A stretch of 64,000 bases of DNA, taken from AWTP1-13 sp963827545 (GTDB taxonomy: Bacteria; Pseudomonadota; Alphaproteobacteria; Rhizobiales; Hyphomicrobiaceae). Under the pieces are notes generated by a model, which saw nothing but the letters and a program-made list of their open reading frames with translations, had not been told where the DNA came from and did no database searches. Below are positions 29,113 through 37,563 of this stretch, in pieces. The stretch is from positions 3,112 through 67,111 of the forward strand of contig CAWHBI010000042.1 of NCBI GenBank assembly GCA_963827545.1. Reading direction: 5' to 3'. Each line of letters opens with the position of its first letter. Within the stretch, counting starts at the first letter, position 1. Made by a program: the position numbers and the translations under genes.

Positions 29113-29134
29113 CCTGCCGCGCGGCGGGGGCGGC

Positions 29135-29199
29135 GGGGTCAGACCCCTGACGACCAGCGCTCCGACTTGGCCGCCACGTCGAGGTCAGGGGTCTGACCC
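29135..29199. repeat. REP-type inverted repeat (GGTCAGACCC core) at the 3' end of a VOC gene
   Basis: The arms GGGGTCAGACCCCTGAC (29135-29151) and GTCAGGGGTCTGACCC (29184-29199) are inverted copies separated by about 32 bp. Each arm is itself partly palindromic. The left arm supplies the stop codon of the VOC-family gene (29139-29141), and the unit encodes its last 15-20 residues. The core matches the palindrome inside alaS. Confidence 0.75.
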
Positions 29200-29591
29200 T
29201 CCGTCCCCGTCCCAGCGTACGCGATGAACTCCAGCAGCGATCCGTCCGGATCGCGGAAGTAGACGCTCGTGCCTGCGTCACGCGCGCCGTGCCGCTCGAT
29301 CGGCCCGAGCTCGATCGCGACGCCGCACTTGCGCAGGTGCGCCGCCGCATCCTCGATCGGCCCTGGCCACACGAAGCACAGGTCGCTGTTGCCCGGTTGG
29401 ACCGGCAGCCGCGCCACCGGCTTGGCGTCGACGCCCGGCCCGTGGCAGTTGAGCTGCGCCTCCCCGAAGCGATAGGCCCAGCCGTTGCCGCGCCGGATCA
29501 GCTCGGCGCCCAGCACGTCGCGATAGAAGGCGTTGCTGCGCTCCCAGTCCGAGACATGGATGACGCAGTGGTCGAGTTTCACGTTCGGCAT
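29139..29591 (-). CDS. VOC (glyoxalase/bleomycin-resistance) family protein
   Basis: A 150-residue protein of the vicinal oxygen chelate fold with two beta-alpha-beta-beta-beta units. It begins VKLDHCVIHVSDWERSNAFY, with the first metal-ligand His in LDHCVIHV, and ends with TSVYFRDPDGSLLEFIAYAG (Glu ligand). The family includes lyases, dioxygenases and drug-binding proteins; the substrate is unknown. ATG 29591 is preferred (GGAG six bases upstream) over one four codons earlier. The C-terminal tail after the fold derives from a palindromic repeat and is probably not functional. Confidence 0.88.
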   Translation of the reverse strand: MPNVKLDHCVIHVSDWERSNAFYRDVLGAELIRRGNGWAYRFGEAQLNCHGPGVDAKPVARLPVQPGNSDLCFVWPGPIEDAAAHLRKCGVAIELGPIERHGARDAGTSVYFRDPDGSLLEFIAYAGTGTEGQTPDLDVAAKSERWSSGV

Positions 29592-29606
29592 GTCGCGCTC
29601 CACCGC

Positions 29607-30086
29607 TCAATCCGGCCGGTCGGGGTGCTGGCGACTTTTCAGCCGCGCCATTTCCGCCGCCGGAATATCGTCCTCGGTGCGCGTGCCGGGCAGGCTCGTG
29701 AGCGTCGCCACGAAGGGCAGTCGGCTCTCGACACCGAATTGCCTGGCCGGCACGACACGCGCGGGATCATCGAGGCTGCCGAGCGAGAGCGAGATGCGGT
29801 CCCGATCCGGGTAGCGGAAGAACAAAGGCGTCCCGCAGTCCCGGCAGAAGCCGCGCTCCACCGCCTCCGAGCTCTTGAACACGCCGGGCGTGCCCTTGAC
29901 CCACGCGAAGTCGTCGAGCTTCACACCAGCTAGAGGTGCGAAGTAGTTGCCGAACGCCTTCTGGCACATGCGGCAGTGGCACACGTGTGGGTTGGTGGGC
30001 TCGGCATAAAGCGCGTAACGCACGGCGCCGCACTGGCAGCCGCCCGTATGCACAGGGTCGTGGACGGGATCGCGCGATTCGGGCAT
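29607..30086 (-). CDS. GFA/CENP-V family zinc protein
   Basis: A 159-residue protein with the Zn-binding cysteines of the glutathione-dependent formaldehyde-activating (GFA) family: GGCQCGAVRY, HVCHCRMCQKAFG and GFCRDCGTPLFFRY. Only the founding member was linked to S-hydroxymethylglutathione formation; most members are of unknown function. It lies 15 bp upstream of the VOC gene on the same strand, so the two may be co-transcribed and could share a detoxification role (inference). Confidence 0.9.
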   Translation of the reverse strand: MPESRDPVHDPVHTGGCQCGAVRYALYAEPTNPHVCHCRMCQKAFGNYFAPLAGVKLDDFAWVKGTPGVFKSSEAVERGFCRDCGTPLFFRYPDRDRISLSLGSLDDPARVVPARQFGVESRLPFVATLTSLPGTRTEDDIPAAEMARLKSRQHPDRPD

Positions 30087-30122
30087 GCAACTTGCTTTCT
30101 CTCGTGTCGTGGTGAGAGGACA

Positions 30123-30273
30123 CTAGAGCAGGGTCGCTTCGGATTGAATCACTTTGCCTCAACTGCAACGTGGCGGCCGAAGCGTGAATCCTGCTCTATC
30201 CATAGATTTGAGAGCAAGATTCACGTTCCATGATCGAAGCAAAGTGCTTCGATCAGAAACGATCTTGCTCTAG
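30123..30273 (+). repeat. Dispersed two-hairpin palindromic element, copy 3
   Basis: A 151-bp unit bounded by CTAGAGCAGGGTCGCTTCGG and CGATCTTGCTCTAG. The first hairpin pairs AGAGCAGG.TCGCTTCGG with CCGAAGCGTGAATCCTGCTCT. The second pairs AGAGCAAGAT and TGATCGAAGCA with TGCTTCGATCA and ATCTTGCTCT. It is nearly identical to copies 4 and 5. It lies between the GFA gene and the small membrane protein genes. Confidence 0.9.
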
Positions 30274-30455
30274 CACGCAGCGCAGGTTGGACCAGCGTGG
30301 ACTAAATTACTGATTCGCGTAAGCAAAAGCAGGATTCCGGGTTTGTCGCGTGCCGGCACCTGACAGATGTGGGGGCGTCATTTGGGCGAAAGGGAACGTC
30401 TGTTACCTGAGCACGTTTTTGCCACTGGGCAAAGCAAACTGCGGGAAAAAAAAGC

Positions 30456-30725
30456 ATGAGCATGCAACACGGAATAGCAGCCTTGATCTGGCTGTTGGGG
30501 GCAGCGACCGCATTCGGCGTCAGCGCGCTGTGGCTAGTCGACGCACATGCCGGCAAGATGAGCGCCTGGGCGCTGGTTTCGCTGGCCTGGAGCGCCGCGC
30601 TGATTGCCGTGCTGGCTCATCACGTTGCACAGTTCATCGCACCGCGTGCAAGCGCGTTCATGAACCTCCGCGGCCACGAGCCGCTCGCCGCTGAGATGCG
30701 GCACGCGGAAGACGTGGGTTCATGA
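30456..30725 (+). CDS. Small two-helix membrane protein
   Basis: An 89-residue protein with two hydrophobic helices (AALIWLLGAATAFGVSALWL and WALVSLAWSAALIAVLAHHV) and a hydrophilic tail with HEPLAAEMR. No known family. The next gene encodes a protein of the same layout, with shared positions such as WALV, a following Ala-rich helix, a His near the helix end and H(E/K)PLA, so they look like tandem paralogs. GGGA precedes the ATG in an A-rich stretch. Confidence 0.6.
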   Translation: MSMQHGIAALIWLLGAATAFGVSALWLVDAHAGKMSAWALVSLAWSAALIAVLAHHVAQFIAPRASAFMNLRGHEPLAAEMRHAEDVGS

Positions 30726-30825
30726 CCTCGGGCCTCCAGCCGCCAGCGCACCGGAACGGGCACGGAGCGCGTGCGTTCTTAGAACGGCGGAGGCCGAAGC
30801 GCCCTGCGAGAAACCTGGAGATGTC

Positions 30826-31080
30826 ATGTCTGGGCGCCGGGAATACCACATTGTGGTAGGGGCGATGGCCGCCGCAGCGGCATTGACGCCGAGCGTTCTG
30901 TCGATCATGGCGGCACATGACGGCGCGCTTGGCAACTGGGCCCTCGTGCCGTTCGCGTTGACTGCTGGAATCCTTGCAGGGCTCGTGCACGTCCTGGCCC
31001 GGCGAGACCTTGCGACGCGCTACCGCCTGGAACACAAGCCGCTTGCCGGCCCGCCACCAGGCGCCCGCCTGCCGGGATAG
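30826..31080 (+). CDS. Small two-helix membrane protein (paralog of preceding)
   Basis: An 84-residue protein with helices VVGAMAAAAALTPSVLSIMA and WALVPFALTAGILAGLVHVL, and a tail containing EHKPLAGPPPG. TGGAG lies five bases upstream of ATG 30826. Its order of elements copies the preceding 89-residue protein, suggesting duplication. The function is unknown. It converges with icd. Confidence 0.6.
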   Translation: MSGRREYHIVVGAMAAAAALTPSVLSIMAAHDGALGNWALVPFALTAGILAGLVHVLARRDLATRYRLEHKPLAGPPPGARLPG

Positions 31081-31198
31081 ATTGACCGTCTGGGAACGGA
31101 CCTCACCGCGGCAGCCTCGCTCTCCAGGCGCTCTAGATGCCGCCGCTGAAGCCCACCGACAGGGCGCAGCCGTAGCGAAGACGACAAACTGACCTGCG

Positions 31199-32413
31199 TC
31201 AGGCAGCCATCGCTTTCTTCAAATTCGCGTCCACCTTGTCGAGGAAGCCCGTGGTGGAGAGCCACTTCTGCTGGTCGCCCACCAGCAGCGCCAAATCTTT
31301 GGTCATGGCATCCGCCTCGACGGTATCGACGCACACTTTCTCCAAGGTGGCCGCGAACTTGGCCAAGTCCGGATTGTTGTCGAGCTTGGCGCGATGCGCG
31401 AGCCCGCGTGTCCAGGCGAAGATGGAGGCCATCGAGTTGGTCGAGGTCTCCTTGCCCTGCTGGTGCTGGCGGTAGTGGCGCGTGACCGTGCCGTGGGCGG
31501 CCTCCGCCTCTACGGTCTTGCCGTCGGGCGTCATCAGCACGCTGGTCATCAGTCCGAGCGAGCCGAAGCCCTGCGCGGCGGTGTCCGATTGCACGTCGCC
31601 GTCGTAGTTCTTGCACGCCCACAAGTAGCCTCCGGACCATTTGAGCGCTGCGGCGACCATATCGTCGATCAGGCGGTGCTCATAGGTGAGCTTCTTCTTG
31701 TCGAACTCGGCCTTGAATTCCTTGTCGAACACCTCCTGGAAGATGTCCTTGAAGCGTCCGTCGTAGACTTTGAGAATGGTGTTCTTGGTCGACAGGTAGA
31801 CGGGATAGTTGCGAGCCAGACCGTAGTTGAAAGACGCGCGGGCGAAGTCGCGGATGGAGTCGTCGAGATTGTACATGGCCATGGTGATGCCCGCGCTCGG
31901 CGCCTTGAACACCTCGCGCTCGATCACCTGTCCGTCGTCGCCGGTGAACTTGAGCGTGATGGTGCCCTTGCCGGGAAACTTGAAGTCGGTGGCGCGGTAC
32001 TGGTCGGCATAGGCATGGCGGCCGATCACGAAGGGCTGCGTCCAGCCAGGCACCAGGCGCGGCACGTTCTTGCAGATGATGGGCTCGCGGAAGATCACGC
32101 CGCCCAGGATGTTGCGGATGGTGCCGTTGGGGCTCTTCCACATCTCCTTGAGGCCGAACTCTTTGACGCGCGCCTCGTCGGGCGTGATGGTTGCGCACTT
32201 GACGGCCACGCCGTGCCTCTTGGTGGCGTTGGCGGCGTCGATGGTGATCTGGTCGTTGGTCCTGTCGCGCTCCTCGATGCCGAGATCGTAGTACTCGAGT
32301 TTGACGTCGAGGTAGGGGTGGATCAGCTTGTCCTTGATGAGCTGCCAGATGATCCGCGTCATCTCATCGCCGTCCATTTCCACGACGGTGCCGGTGACCT
32401 TGATCTTCTGCAT
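31199..32413 (-). CDS. icd: Isocitrate dehydrogenase, NADP-dependent (mammalian type)
   Basis: A 404-residue enzyme of the dimeric eukaryotic-like IDH subfamily (TIGR00127). It is shown by VEMDGDEMTRIIWQLIKDKL, KSPNGTIRNILGGVIFREPI, LVPGWTQPFVIGRHAYADQY, LIDDMVAAALKWSGGYLWAC and AAHGTVTRHYRQHQQGKETS. It converts isocitrate to 2-oxoglutarate with NADPH production in the TCA cycle. The length is as expected and no frameshift is present. It is transcribed alone and diverges from the hydrolase gene. Confidence 0.97.
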   Translation of the reverse strand: MQKIKVTGTVVEMDGDEMTRIIWQLIKDKLIHPYLDVKLEYYDLGIEERDRTNDQITIDAANATKRHGVAVKCATITPDEARVKEFGLKEMWKSPNGTIRNILGGVIFREPIICKNVPRLVPGWTQPFVIGRHAYADQYRATDFKFPGKGTITLKFTGDDGQVIEREVFKAPSAGITMAMYNLDDSIRDFARASFNYGLARNYPVYLSTKNTILKVYDGRFKDIFQEVFDKEFKAEFDKKKLTYEHRLIDDMVAAALKWSGGYLWACKNYDGDVQSDTAAQGFGSLGLMTSVLMTPDGKTVEAEAAHGTVTRHYRQHQQGKETSTNSMASIFAWTRGLAHRAKLDNNPDLAKFAATLEKVCVDTVEADAMTKDLALLVGDQQKWLSTTGFLDKVDANLKKAMAA

Positions 32414-32575
32414 GGGACGATCCCTTCGTTCGCGCGCCTCGACCGCGGCCGGCTATAGCATCGCGCCATGCTGGCCGCAAAGGCTGCTCTCGTCGCAAGC
32501 CGTGAACAACTCTCGACACTTGCTTGGGATTTGGGCACGCTCGGTCCATTCCACGACCAATCCTGGGAGGATCGG

Positions 32576-33463
32576 ATGCGGCAGCTGACGGTGCACGTTA
32601 ACGGCATTGATATGTTCCTTCGCGCTGTCGGGAACCCACAGGCGCCGCTTGTGCTGTTCCTGCACGGATTTCCCGAATACTCCGGCGCCTGGGATGAGGT
32701 ACTGCCGGCCTTCGCACTGAAGTTCCACGCGGTGGCCCCCGACCAGCGCGGCTACGCCCGCTCCTCCAAGCCGGAAGGCCTCGAGCCCTACCGCGTGAAA
32801 AATCTTGTCCGCGATGTCCTGGCTCTCGGCGACCACCTCTCGCCCGGCCGGCCCTTCGCTGTCGTCGGACACGACTGGGGCGCGTCGGTCGCTTACGCCA
32901 CCGCCATTGCTGCTCCCAACCGCATTTCCAGGCTCGCCGTGATCAACGGCGTCCACCCCGGGCCCTTCCAGCGCGCCCTCATCGAGGACGAGGCCCAGCG
33001 CAAGGCCAGCACCTACATGCATCATCTGCGGGACCCCGAAGCCGAGGAGCATCTCTCCGCCAACAATTTCGAGAAGCTGCTCGCCATGCTGAGCCGCTTC
33101 GGTCCCCAGCCCTGGCTCACCCCCGACAAGCGCGCTCAGTACCTGCAGGCGTGGTCACCGCCAGGCACCCTGACAGCCATGCTGAACTGGTACCGGGCTT
33201 CGCCGCTGCTGGTGCCGCAACCCGGCGACACGGTCGACCCCAGCCGGGTCATGAAGCTCGATCCGGCGCAGCTCCGGGTGCGCATGCCGCATCTTGTCAT
33301 CTGGGGTATGGATGACAGGGCGCTGCTGCCGGTGTCGCGTGCCACGCTGGCCGACTACTGCGACGACTTGTCCGTGCGCGAAATCGAGGGCGCCGACCAC
33401 TGGGTCGTGCATCAGCGCACCGCCGAGGTCGTCGGGCTCCTGCAGGATTTCCTCGGCGGCTGA
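32576..33463 (+). CDS. Alpha/beta hydrolase, epoxide hydrolase-like
   Basis: A 295-residue alpha/beta hydrolase. The oxyanion motif is HGFP (residues 30-33), the nucleophile is Asp100 in VVGHDWGAS, and the catalytic His275 is in EGADHWVVHQ. An Asp nucleophile groups it with soluble epoxide hydrolases and haloalkane/fluoroacetate dehalogenases rather than Ser esterases. The substrate is unknown. The start MRQLTVHVNG has GGGAGG five bases upstream. A longer open frame begins at 32468 but adds non-conserved sequence. Confidence 0.88.
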   Translation: MRQLTVHVNGIDMFLRAVGNPQAPLVLFLHGFPEYSGAWDEVLPAFALKFHAVAPDQRGYARSSKPEGLEPYRVKNLVRDVLALGDHLSPGRPFAVVGHDWGASVAYATAIAAPNRISRLAVINGVHPGPFQRALIEDEAQRKASTYMHHLRDPEAEEHLSANNFEKLLAMLSRFGPQPWLTPDKRAQYLQAWSPPGTLTAMLNWYRASPLLVPQPGDTVDPSRVMKLDPAQLRVRMPHLVIWGMDDRALLPVSRATLADYCDDLSVREIEGADHWVVHQRTAEVVGLLQDFLGG

Positions 33464-33485
33464 GTTCAGGCATTTTGGGGCGCAA

Positions 33486-34757
33486 ATGAGCAGCGCAACA
33501 ATGCCACTTCCTGTCGATATCCTCCACGAGGACGGCACCCGCATGCCCATTGTGAGGGGCGCAGCAGTGCCGGTCGCCGCGATCGTGGCTGAAGCACACG
33601 AGCAAGGTATCGCCGCCGCGCTGCAACGCTTTACCGTGGCCGGTCTCACCAGCGAGACGCTGGAGCCGATCCTGATCTATTGCGCGGAGCGGCGCTGCGA
33701 AGCGGATGGCGCCGTCTGTCCGGGCTGCCGGCTGGCAACAGAGAAGCTCGGCATCAGGACATTCGATGAGTTCGTCGACCACCATGCCACAATCACCTTC
33801 GAGAATTCGGCAATTCGGCTGCAGGGCTCCGGCACGGGGTCGCTCACGCTCGACAGCCTGGAGGCTCTGACCAGGACCTGGGCCGGGGAGGAATATTGGT
33901 TCTGGGCCCGCCGCGTCATCCGCAAGCTGCGCCACGGCATCCGGCGCGCCGGGCAGACAGGCGCGCCGCCCGCAGACGCAGGCAGCACGCCGGTGCTGAT
34001 CCTGGTGCGTCCGCAACTCGCCGACAACATCGGCATGGTGGCGCGCGCCATGGCCAATTTCGGCCTGGAGCATTTGCGCCTGGTCGCCCCGCGCGACGGC
34101 TGGCCGAACGAGAAGGCGCGCATCGCCGCCTCGGGCGCCAACTTCATCATCGACGGCGCACAGGCATTTCCCATGTTCGAGGGAGCGCTGGCCGGCCTCA
34201 ACTGGGTGTGCGCCACGACGGCGCGGCAACGCGACCTGGCAAAGCCCGTGCTCACCCCCGAGCAGGCAGTCGAGGAAATGCGCCGACGACTGGACGCAGG
34301 GCAGCGCTGCGGCATCGTGTTCGGGCCCGAGCGCAACGGTCTGGAAACCAGCGAGGTCGCAAATGCCGATGCCGTTGTGATGGCGCCGGTCAATCCCAAT
34401 TTCGCCTCGCTCAACCTGGCGCAGGCCGCGCTGCTCTTGACCTACGAATGGATGAAGCAGGCGGGCGGGGGAACGCTCGGCCGCGTGACCACTTACGAGG
34501 AGCCGATACAGCCTGGTCTGCGCACGCGCGGCTCGCCGCCGGTGAGCAAGCAGGAGCTGACGGGGTTTTTCGAGCACCTGGAGCGCGAGCTCGACGCCAG
34601 CGGCTTCTTCTCGTCGCCGGAGAAACGGCCCAGCGTCGTCCGAAACCTGCGCTCGATGTTCATCCGCATGGGGGCCACGGAACAGGAAATCCGCACCTTG
34701 CGGGGAATCGTCAAAGCTCTGGTGCATCGTAAGCCTTCCGCACGCCAGCTGCCTTAG
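33486..34757 (+). CDS. trmJ: DUF433-like domain fused to TrmJ-type tRNA methyltransferase
   Basis: A 423-residue protein with two parts. Residues about 170-423 are a SpoU/TrmH (SPOUT) methyltransferase: motif 1 LVRPQLADNIGMVARAMANF, motif 2 GIVFGPERNGLETSE and motif 3 APVNPNFASLNLAQAALLL. This matches TrmJ, which 2'-O-methylates position 32 of tRNAs. The first 165 residues are unusual. They hold a DUF433-like segment (PIVRGAAVPVAAIVAEAHEQ, LTSETLEPILIYCAERRC), a cysteine cluster with CPGC, and YWFWARRVIRKLRHGIRR. No stop or ATG separates the two parts. This may be a real fusion or an indel joining neighbours; a GTG just before the SPOUT motif is a possible internal start. Confidence 0.82.
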   Translation: MSSATMPLPVDILHEDGTRMPIVRGAAVPVAAIVAEAHEQGIAAALQRFTVAGLTSETLEPILIYCAERRCEADGAVCPGCRLATEKLGIRTFDEFVDHHATITFENSAIRLQGSGTGSLTLDSLEALTRTWAGEEYWFWARRVIRKLRHGIRRAGQTGAPPADAGSTPVLILVRPQLADNIGMVARAMANFGLEHLRLVAPRDGWPNEKARIAASGANFIIDGAQAFPMFEGALAGLNWVCATTARQRDLAKPVLTPEQAVEEMRRRLDAGQRCGIVFGPERNGLETSEVANADAVVMAPVNPNFASLNLAQAALLLTYEWMKQAGGGTLGRVTTYEEPIQPGLRTRGSPPVSKQELTGFFEHLERELDASGFFSSPEKRPSVVRNLRSMFIRMGATEQEIRTLRGIVKALVHRKPSARQLP

Positions 34758-34846
34758 TTATGCCTCCTTTTCCCCCGAGCGATGCGCCCAATGGTTGAGC
34801 GGGCATGGGCAACTCAAAAAGGGCAAGAAATCCCACGGAGGCGGGC

Positions 34847-35503
34847 ATGAAGAGGGGCTGGAGCATGGCAAGAAGGTGCAAGAAGGCTGGTGTGGGACTG
34901 GTGGGCGGGGCGGTCCTGGCAGCGCTTTGCAGCGGGTCCGTCCTGGCGCAGGCCAAGCAGTTCAGCGACCAGTCGCTTTCATGCTTGATGAACTATGCGT
35001 GGACGATGACGCCTCCCAAGTTCACCGCACCCGACGGCAAGGTGATCGTCGTCGACAAGGCGAAGAAGAAGGATGTCCTGATCCCCCTCGACGTGGCGCG
35101 CGAGGTGACGAAGGTGGCGCGCATTTCCGCTTATGCCGAGATTTGTCATCTCCCCGAGGACCAGACTGCGAACTATCGCACGATGATGAAGCGCGAGGAG
35201 GCAAAAAACGCGTGGACCGATCAACAGCTGCTCTTCATCAACCAGCTGCACCTTGTCACACTCATGGTGTTGACCGGGAGGTTCGAGCGGGTCGACAAGG
35301 ATACGGGCGCGAAGTCAAAGCCGGATGAGCCCATCGAGCTTTGCGATGGGGTGATGCTGAAACCCAAGCCTAAGACACAAGTCAGCACCTGTAGTGATGG
35401 CGAGAAGGACAAGCTTCGGGCCCATATCAAGTCCTACATTGAGGCTGCTCCCTCCGCCTCGAAGACAGCCGAGCCGGTGAAGGCAGGCACGCAGAAAAAA
35501 TAG
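34847..35503 (+). CDS. Hypothetical exported protein
   Basis: A 218-residue protein with a basic N-terminus and signal peptide (AGVGLVGGAVLAALCSGSVL, cleavage after VLAQA). The mature domain has four cysteines (LSCLMNYAW, AEICHLPED, IELCDGVML, VSTCSDGEK), probably forming two disulfides. A Lys-rich low-complexity tail follows. ATG 34847 has GGAGG five bases upstream and is preferred over ATG 34805. No family was recognised; it is probably periplasmic. Confidence 0.7.
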   Translation: MKRGWSMARRCKKAGVGLVGGAVLAALCSGSVLAQAKQFSDQSLSCLMNYAWTMTPPKFTAPDGKVIVVDKAKKKDVLIPLDVAREVTKVARISAYAEICHLPEDQTANYRTMMKREEAKNAWTDQQLLFINQLHLVTLMVLTGRFERVDKDTGAKSKPDEPIELCDGVMLKPKPKTQVSTCSDGEKDKLRAHIKSYIEAAPSASKTAEPVKAGTQKK

Positions 35504-35535
35504 CTGTGGCCGACCCCTTGCGCGCGTCGAATGCA

Positions 35536-35563
35536 TTGACGCCGCTCGTTTATCCAGTATAAC
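35536..35563 (+). promoter_or_regulatory. Sigma70-like promoter for rpsD
   Basis: TTGACG at 35536-35541 and TATAAC at 35558-35563 are separated by 16 bp. Both hexamers differ from consensus by one base. This is about 170 bp upstream of the rpsD start and leaves a long leader of about 160 nt, in keeping with S4 autoregulation seen in other bacteria, though no specific leader structure was recognised. Confidence 0.6.
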
Positions 35564-35733
35564 GCGGTCGCGGGCCGGTTCGGTCCGCACCGTCTGCACA
35601 CCTGCGGCGCCCGTCCTGCTGGAGCTTGGCTCGGCAGAATCGGTGCCTGTCGGCCCCGTCGCATACGCGGGGCAGAGGAGGGCGTGCTTCACAATCGACC
35701 GTCACGCATTTTTCGCGACTTTGGGAGTGCCAC

Positions 35734-36351
35734 ATGACGAAGCGCATTCGCGCCAAGTACAAGATCGACCGCCGTCTGGGCCAGAAGCTCTGGGGCCGGG
35801 CAAAGAGCCCACTCAACAAGCGTGAGTCGCGTCCCGGCCAGCACGGGGAACGCCGCACCTCCAAGTTGTCCGACTACGGTCAGCAATTGCGCGCCAAGCA
35901 AAAGCTCAAGCGCTACTACGCCAACATTGGCGAGCGGCAGTTCAAGCGCGTCTACGAGGAGGCGCGGCGTTTCAAGGGCTCGACATCCGAGCACCTGATC
36001 GGGCTCCTTGAGCGCAGACTGGATGCCATCGTCTATCGCGCCAAGTTCGTCCCTACCGTCTTCGCGGCGCGCCAATTCGTCAGCCACGGCCACGTCACGG
36101 TGAACGGGCGCCGTGTGAACATCCCGAGCTTCCGCTGCAGGGTTGGCGATCTGATCGAGGTCAAGGAGAAGGGCAAGCAGATGACCCTGCTGCTCGAGGC
36201 CATCAAGAGTTCCGAGCGCGACGTGCCCGACTATGTCGAGGTCGATCACAACAAGATGACTGCCAAGCTCGTGCGCGTGCCGGGTCTGGGCGAGGTGCCG
36301 TTCCCGGTGCAGATGGAGCCCAACCTGGTGGTTGAGTTCTACAGCCGCTAA
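35734..36351 (+). CDS. rpsD: 30S ribosomal protein S4
   Basis: A 205-residue S4 starting MTKRIRAKYKIDRRLGQKLW. The S4 RNA-binding domain is seen in LERRLDAIVYRAKFVPTVFA and FVSHGHVTVNGRRVNIPSFR. S4 nucleates 16S rRNA folding at the 5' domain. As usual in Alphaproteobacteria it is encoded away from the main ribosomal operons. GGGAG precedes the start. Length and motifs are normal. Confidence 0.98.
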   Translation: MTKRIRAKYKIDRRLGQKLWGRAKSPLNKRESRPGQHGERRTSKLSDYGQQLRAKQKLKRYYANIGERQFKRVYEEARRFKGSTSEHLIGLLERRLDAIVYRAKFVPTVFAARQFVSHGHVTVNGRRVNIPSFRCRVGDLIEVKEKGKQMTLLLEAIKSSERDVPDYVEVDHNKMTAKLVRVPGLGEVPFPVQMEPNLVVEFYSR

Positions 36352-36450
36352 CCGGGCAGGGCCTCGGGCCAGAAGCCAGGACCACAGCGACCTGCTGCCG
36401 CCCAGGCCGGGCGTGCGCTTCGGCCCACTTTCGCGGGCCGATCGTGTCGC

Positions 36451-37485
36451 CTATCCCCTGCCCACCAGCTCGGCAAGCCGGGCCTGCAGGCTCGATTGCT
36501 GCGCGGGGGTGGTAGGGCCCAGGGAGTTGGCCCACCCGTAGGCCAACATGGTCATGAGGGCGGACGCTGCGAAGAAATAGATGCCGGGCAGCACCGTCGC
36601 CTCCGAGTAGCCGGAGGCATTGATGTAGAAAATCATCAGGGCCAGCACCATCACATCGGTCATCGAGTAGCGACCCAGCCACTCCATGGCGGCGATCGAC
36701 TTGTCGCGGAACTCGCGCGGCAGATGGGGCGAGGTGACGAGGGTCAGCAGGTAGAACAGTTTCATGAACGGGAAGAAAATCGAGACCATGAATATCACGA
36801 AGCAGAGGAGGAATTCCTCCTTCGTGTAGAGGGCCCAGATGATGGTGGCCACCGAGTGCTGGTTGCTCCACACGTACACGGTGGTGAAGCGGATCGCGGG
36901 CAGCATCACGCCCAGGACGAAGAACACGGTGGCCGTAATGAGCAACAGGCTGAAGGCAAAGCTGCGCATCGTCGAGGCACTTGCTGGTCTGGACCCGCGC
37001 GCCGCGGCCAATGTGGCGCTAACATCGCTTCTGAGCCATGCCGGGGCCAGCAGCATCAGGAGCACGGCGGCGGTGAAGAAATAAATGCCAGAGAGGCTCC
37101 TGGCGTCGTACAGACCCTGGCTCTTGATGAAGAAAATCGACAGTGCCAGCACCAGCACGTCGTGCATGGACCACTTGCCGAGCCAATCCAGCGCGCGCAG
37201 CTGACGCGACAGGCGGCCGAGCTCCCGTTGCGGCAGGGCCGCGAGCAGCAGCAGATACAGGAGCTTCATCACCGGCAGGAAGATCGAGAAGACCAGCACG
37301 GTGATGCCGAGGAAGTGCTGGCCTGAGCGGATCAGGGCGTTCACCGTCGAGATGAGCGAGTGCTCGTAGGTGAAGAACACGAACCGCGTGAGCTTGATGA
37401 TCGGCAGGCTGACGCCGAGCGCAAGGCATACGCTCGCGGCCACGAGGGCCAGGCCCAACAGGAAGCGGCGGCCGCCGAGCGTCAT
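36451..37485 (-). CDS. Paraquat-inducible protein A-like membrane protein (two PqiA repeats)
   Basis: A 344-residue inner-membrane protein of two homologous halves, each with about four helices. The repeated signatures are LPVMKLLYLL...LGKWSMHDVLVLAL in the first half and FPFMKLFYLL...LGRYSMTDVMVLALM in the second. PqiA proteins usually pair with PqiB MCE proteins in lipid transport across the envelope, but no MCE gene is adjacent. It converges with rpsD. A palindromic element lies just upstream of its start. Confidence 0.87.
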   Translation of the reverse strand: MTLGGRRFLLGLALVAASVCLALGVSLPIIKLTRFVFFTYEHSLISTVNALIRSGQHFLGITVLVFSIFLPVMKLLYLLLLAALPQRELGRLSRQLRALDWLGKWSMHDVLVLALSIFFIKSQGLYDARSLSGIYFFTAAVLLMLLAPAWLRSDVSATLAAARGSRPASASTMRSFAFSLLLITATVFFVLGVMLPAIRFTTVYVWSNQHSVATIIWALYTKEEFLLCFVIFMVSIFFPFMKLFYLLTLVTSPHLPREFRDKSIAAMEWLGRYSMTDVMVLALMIFYINASGYSEATVLPGIYFFAASALMTMLAYGWANSLGPTTPAQQSSLQARLAELVGRG

Positions 37486-37563
37486 GGATCTGCGCCCGTG
37501 TTGTCCGAAAGCAAACGCCGCCCATCCTAGAAGGACAGGCGGCGGGATTATGTCGGAAAACCC

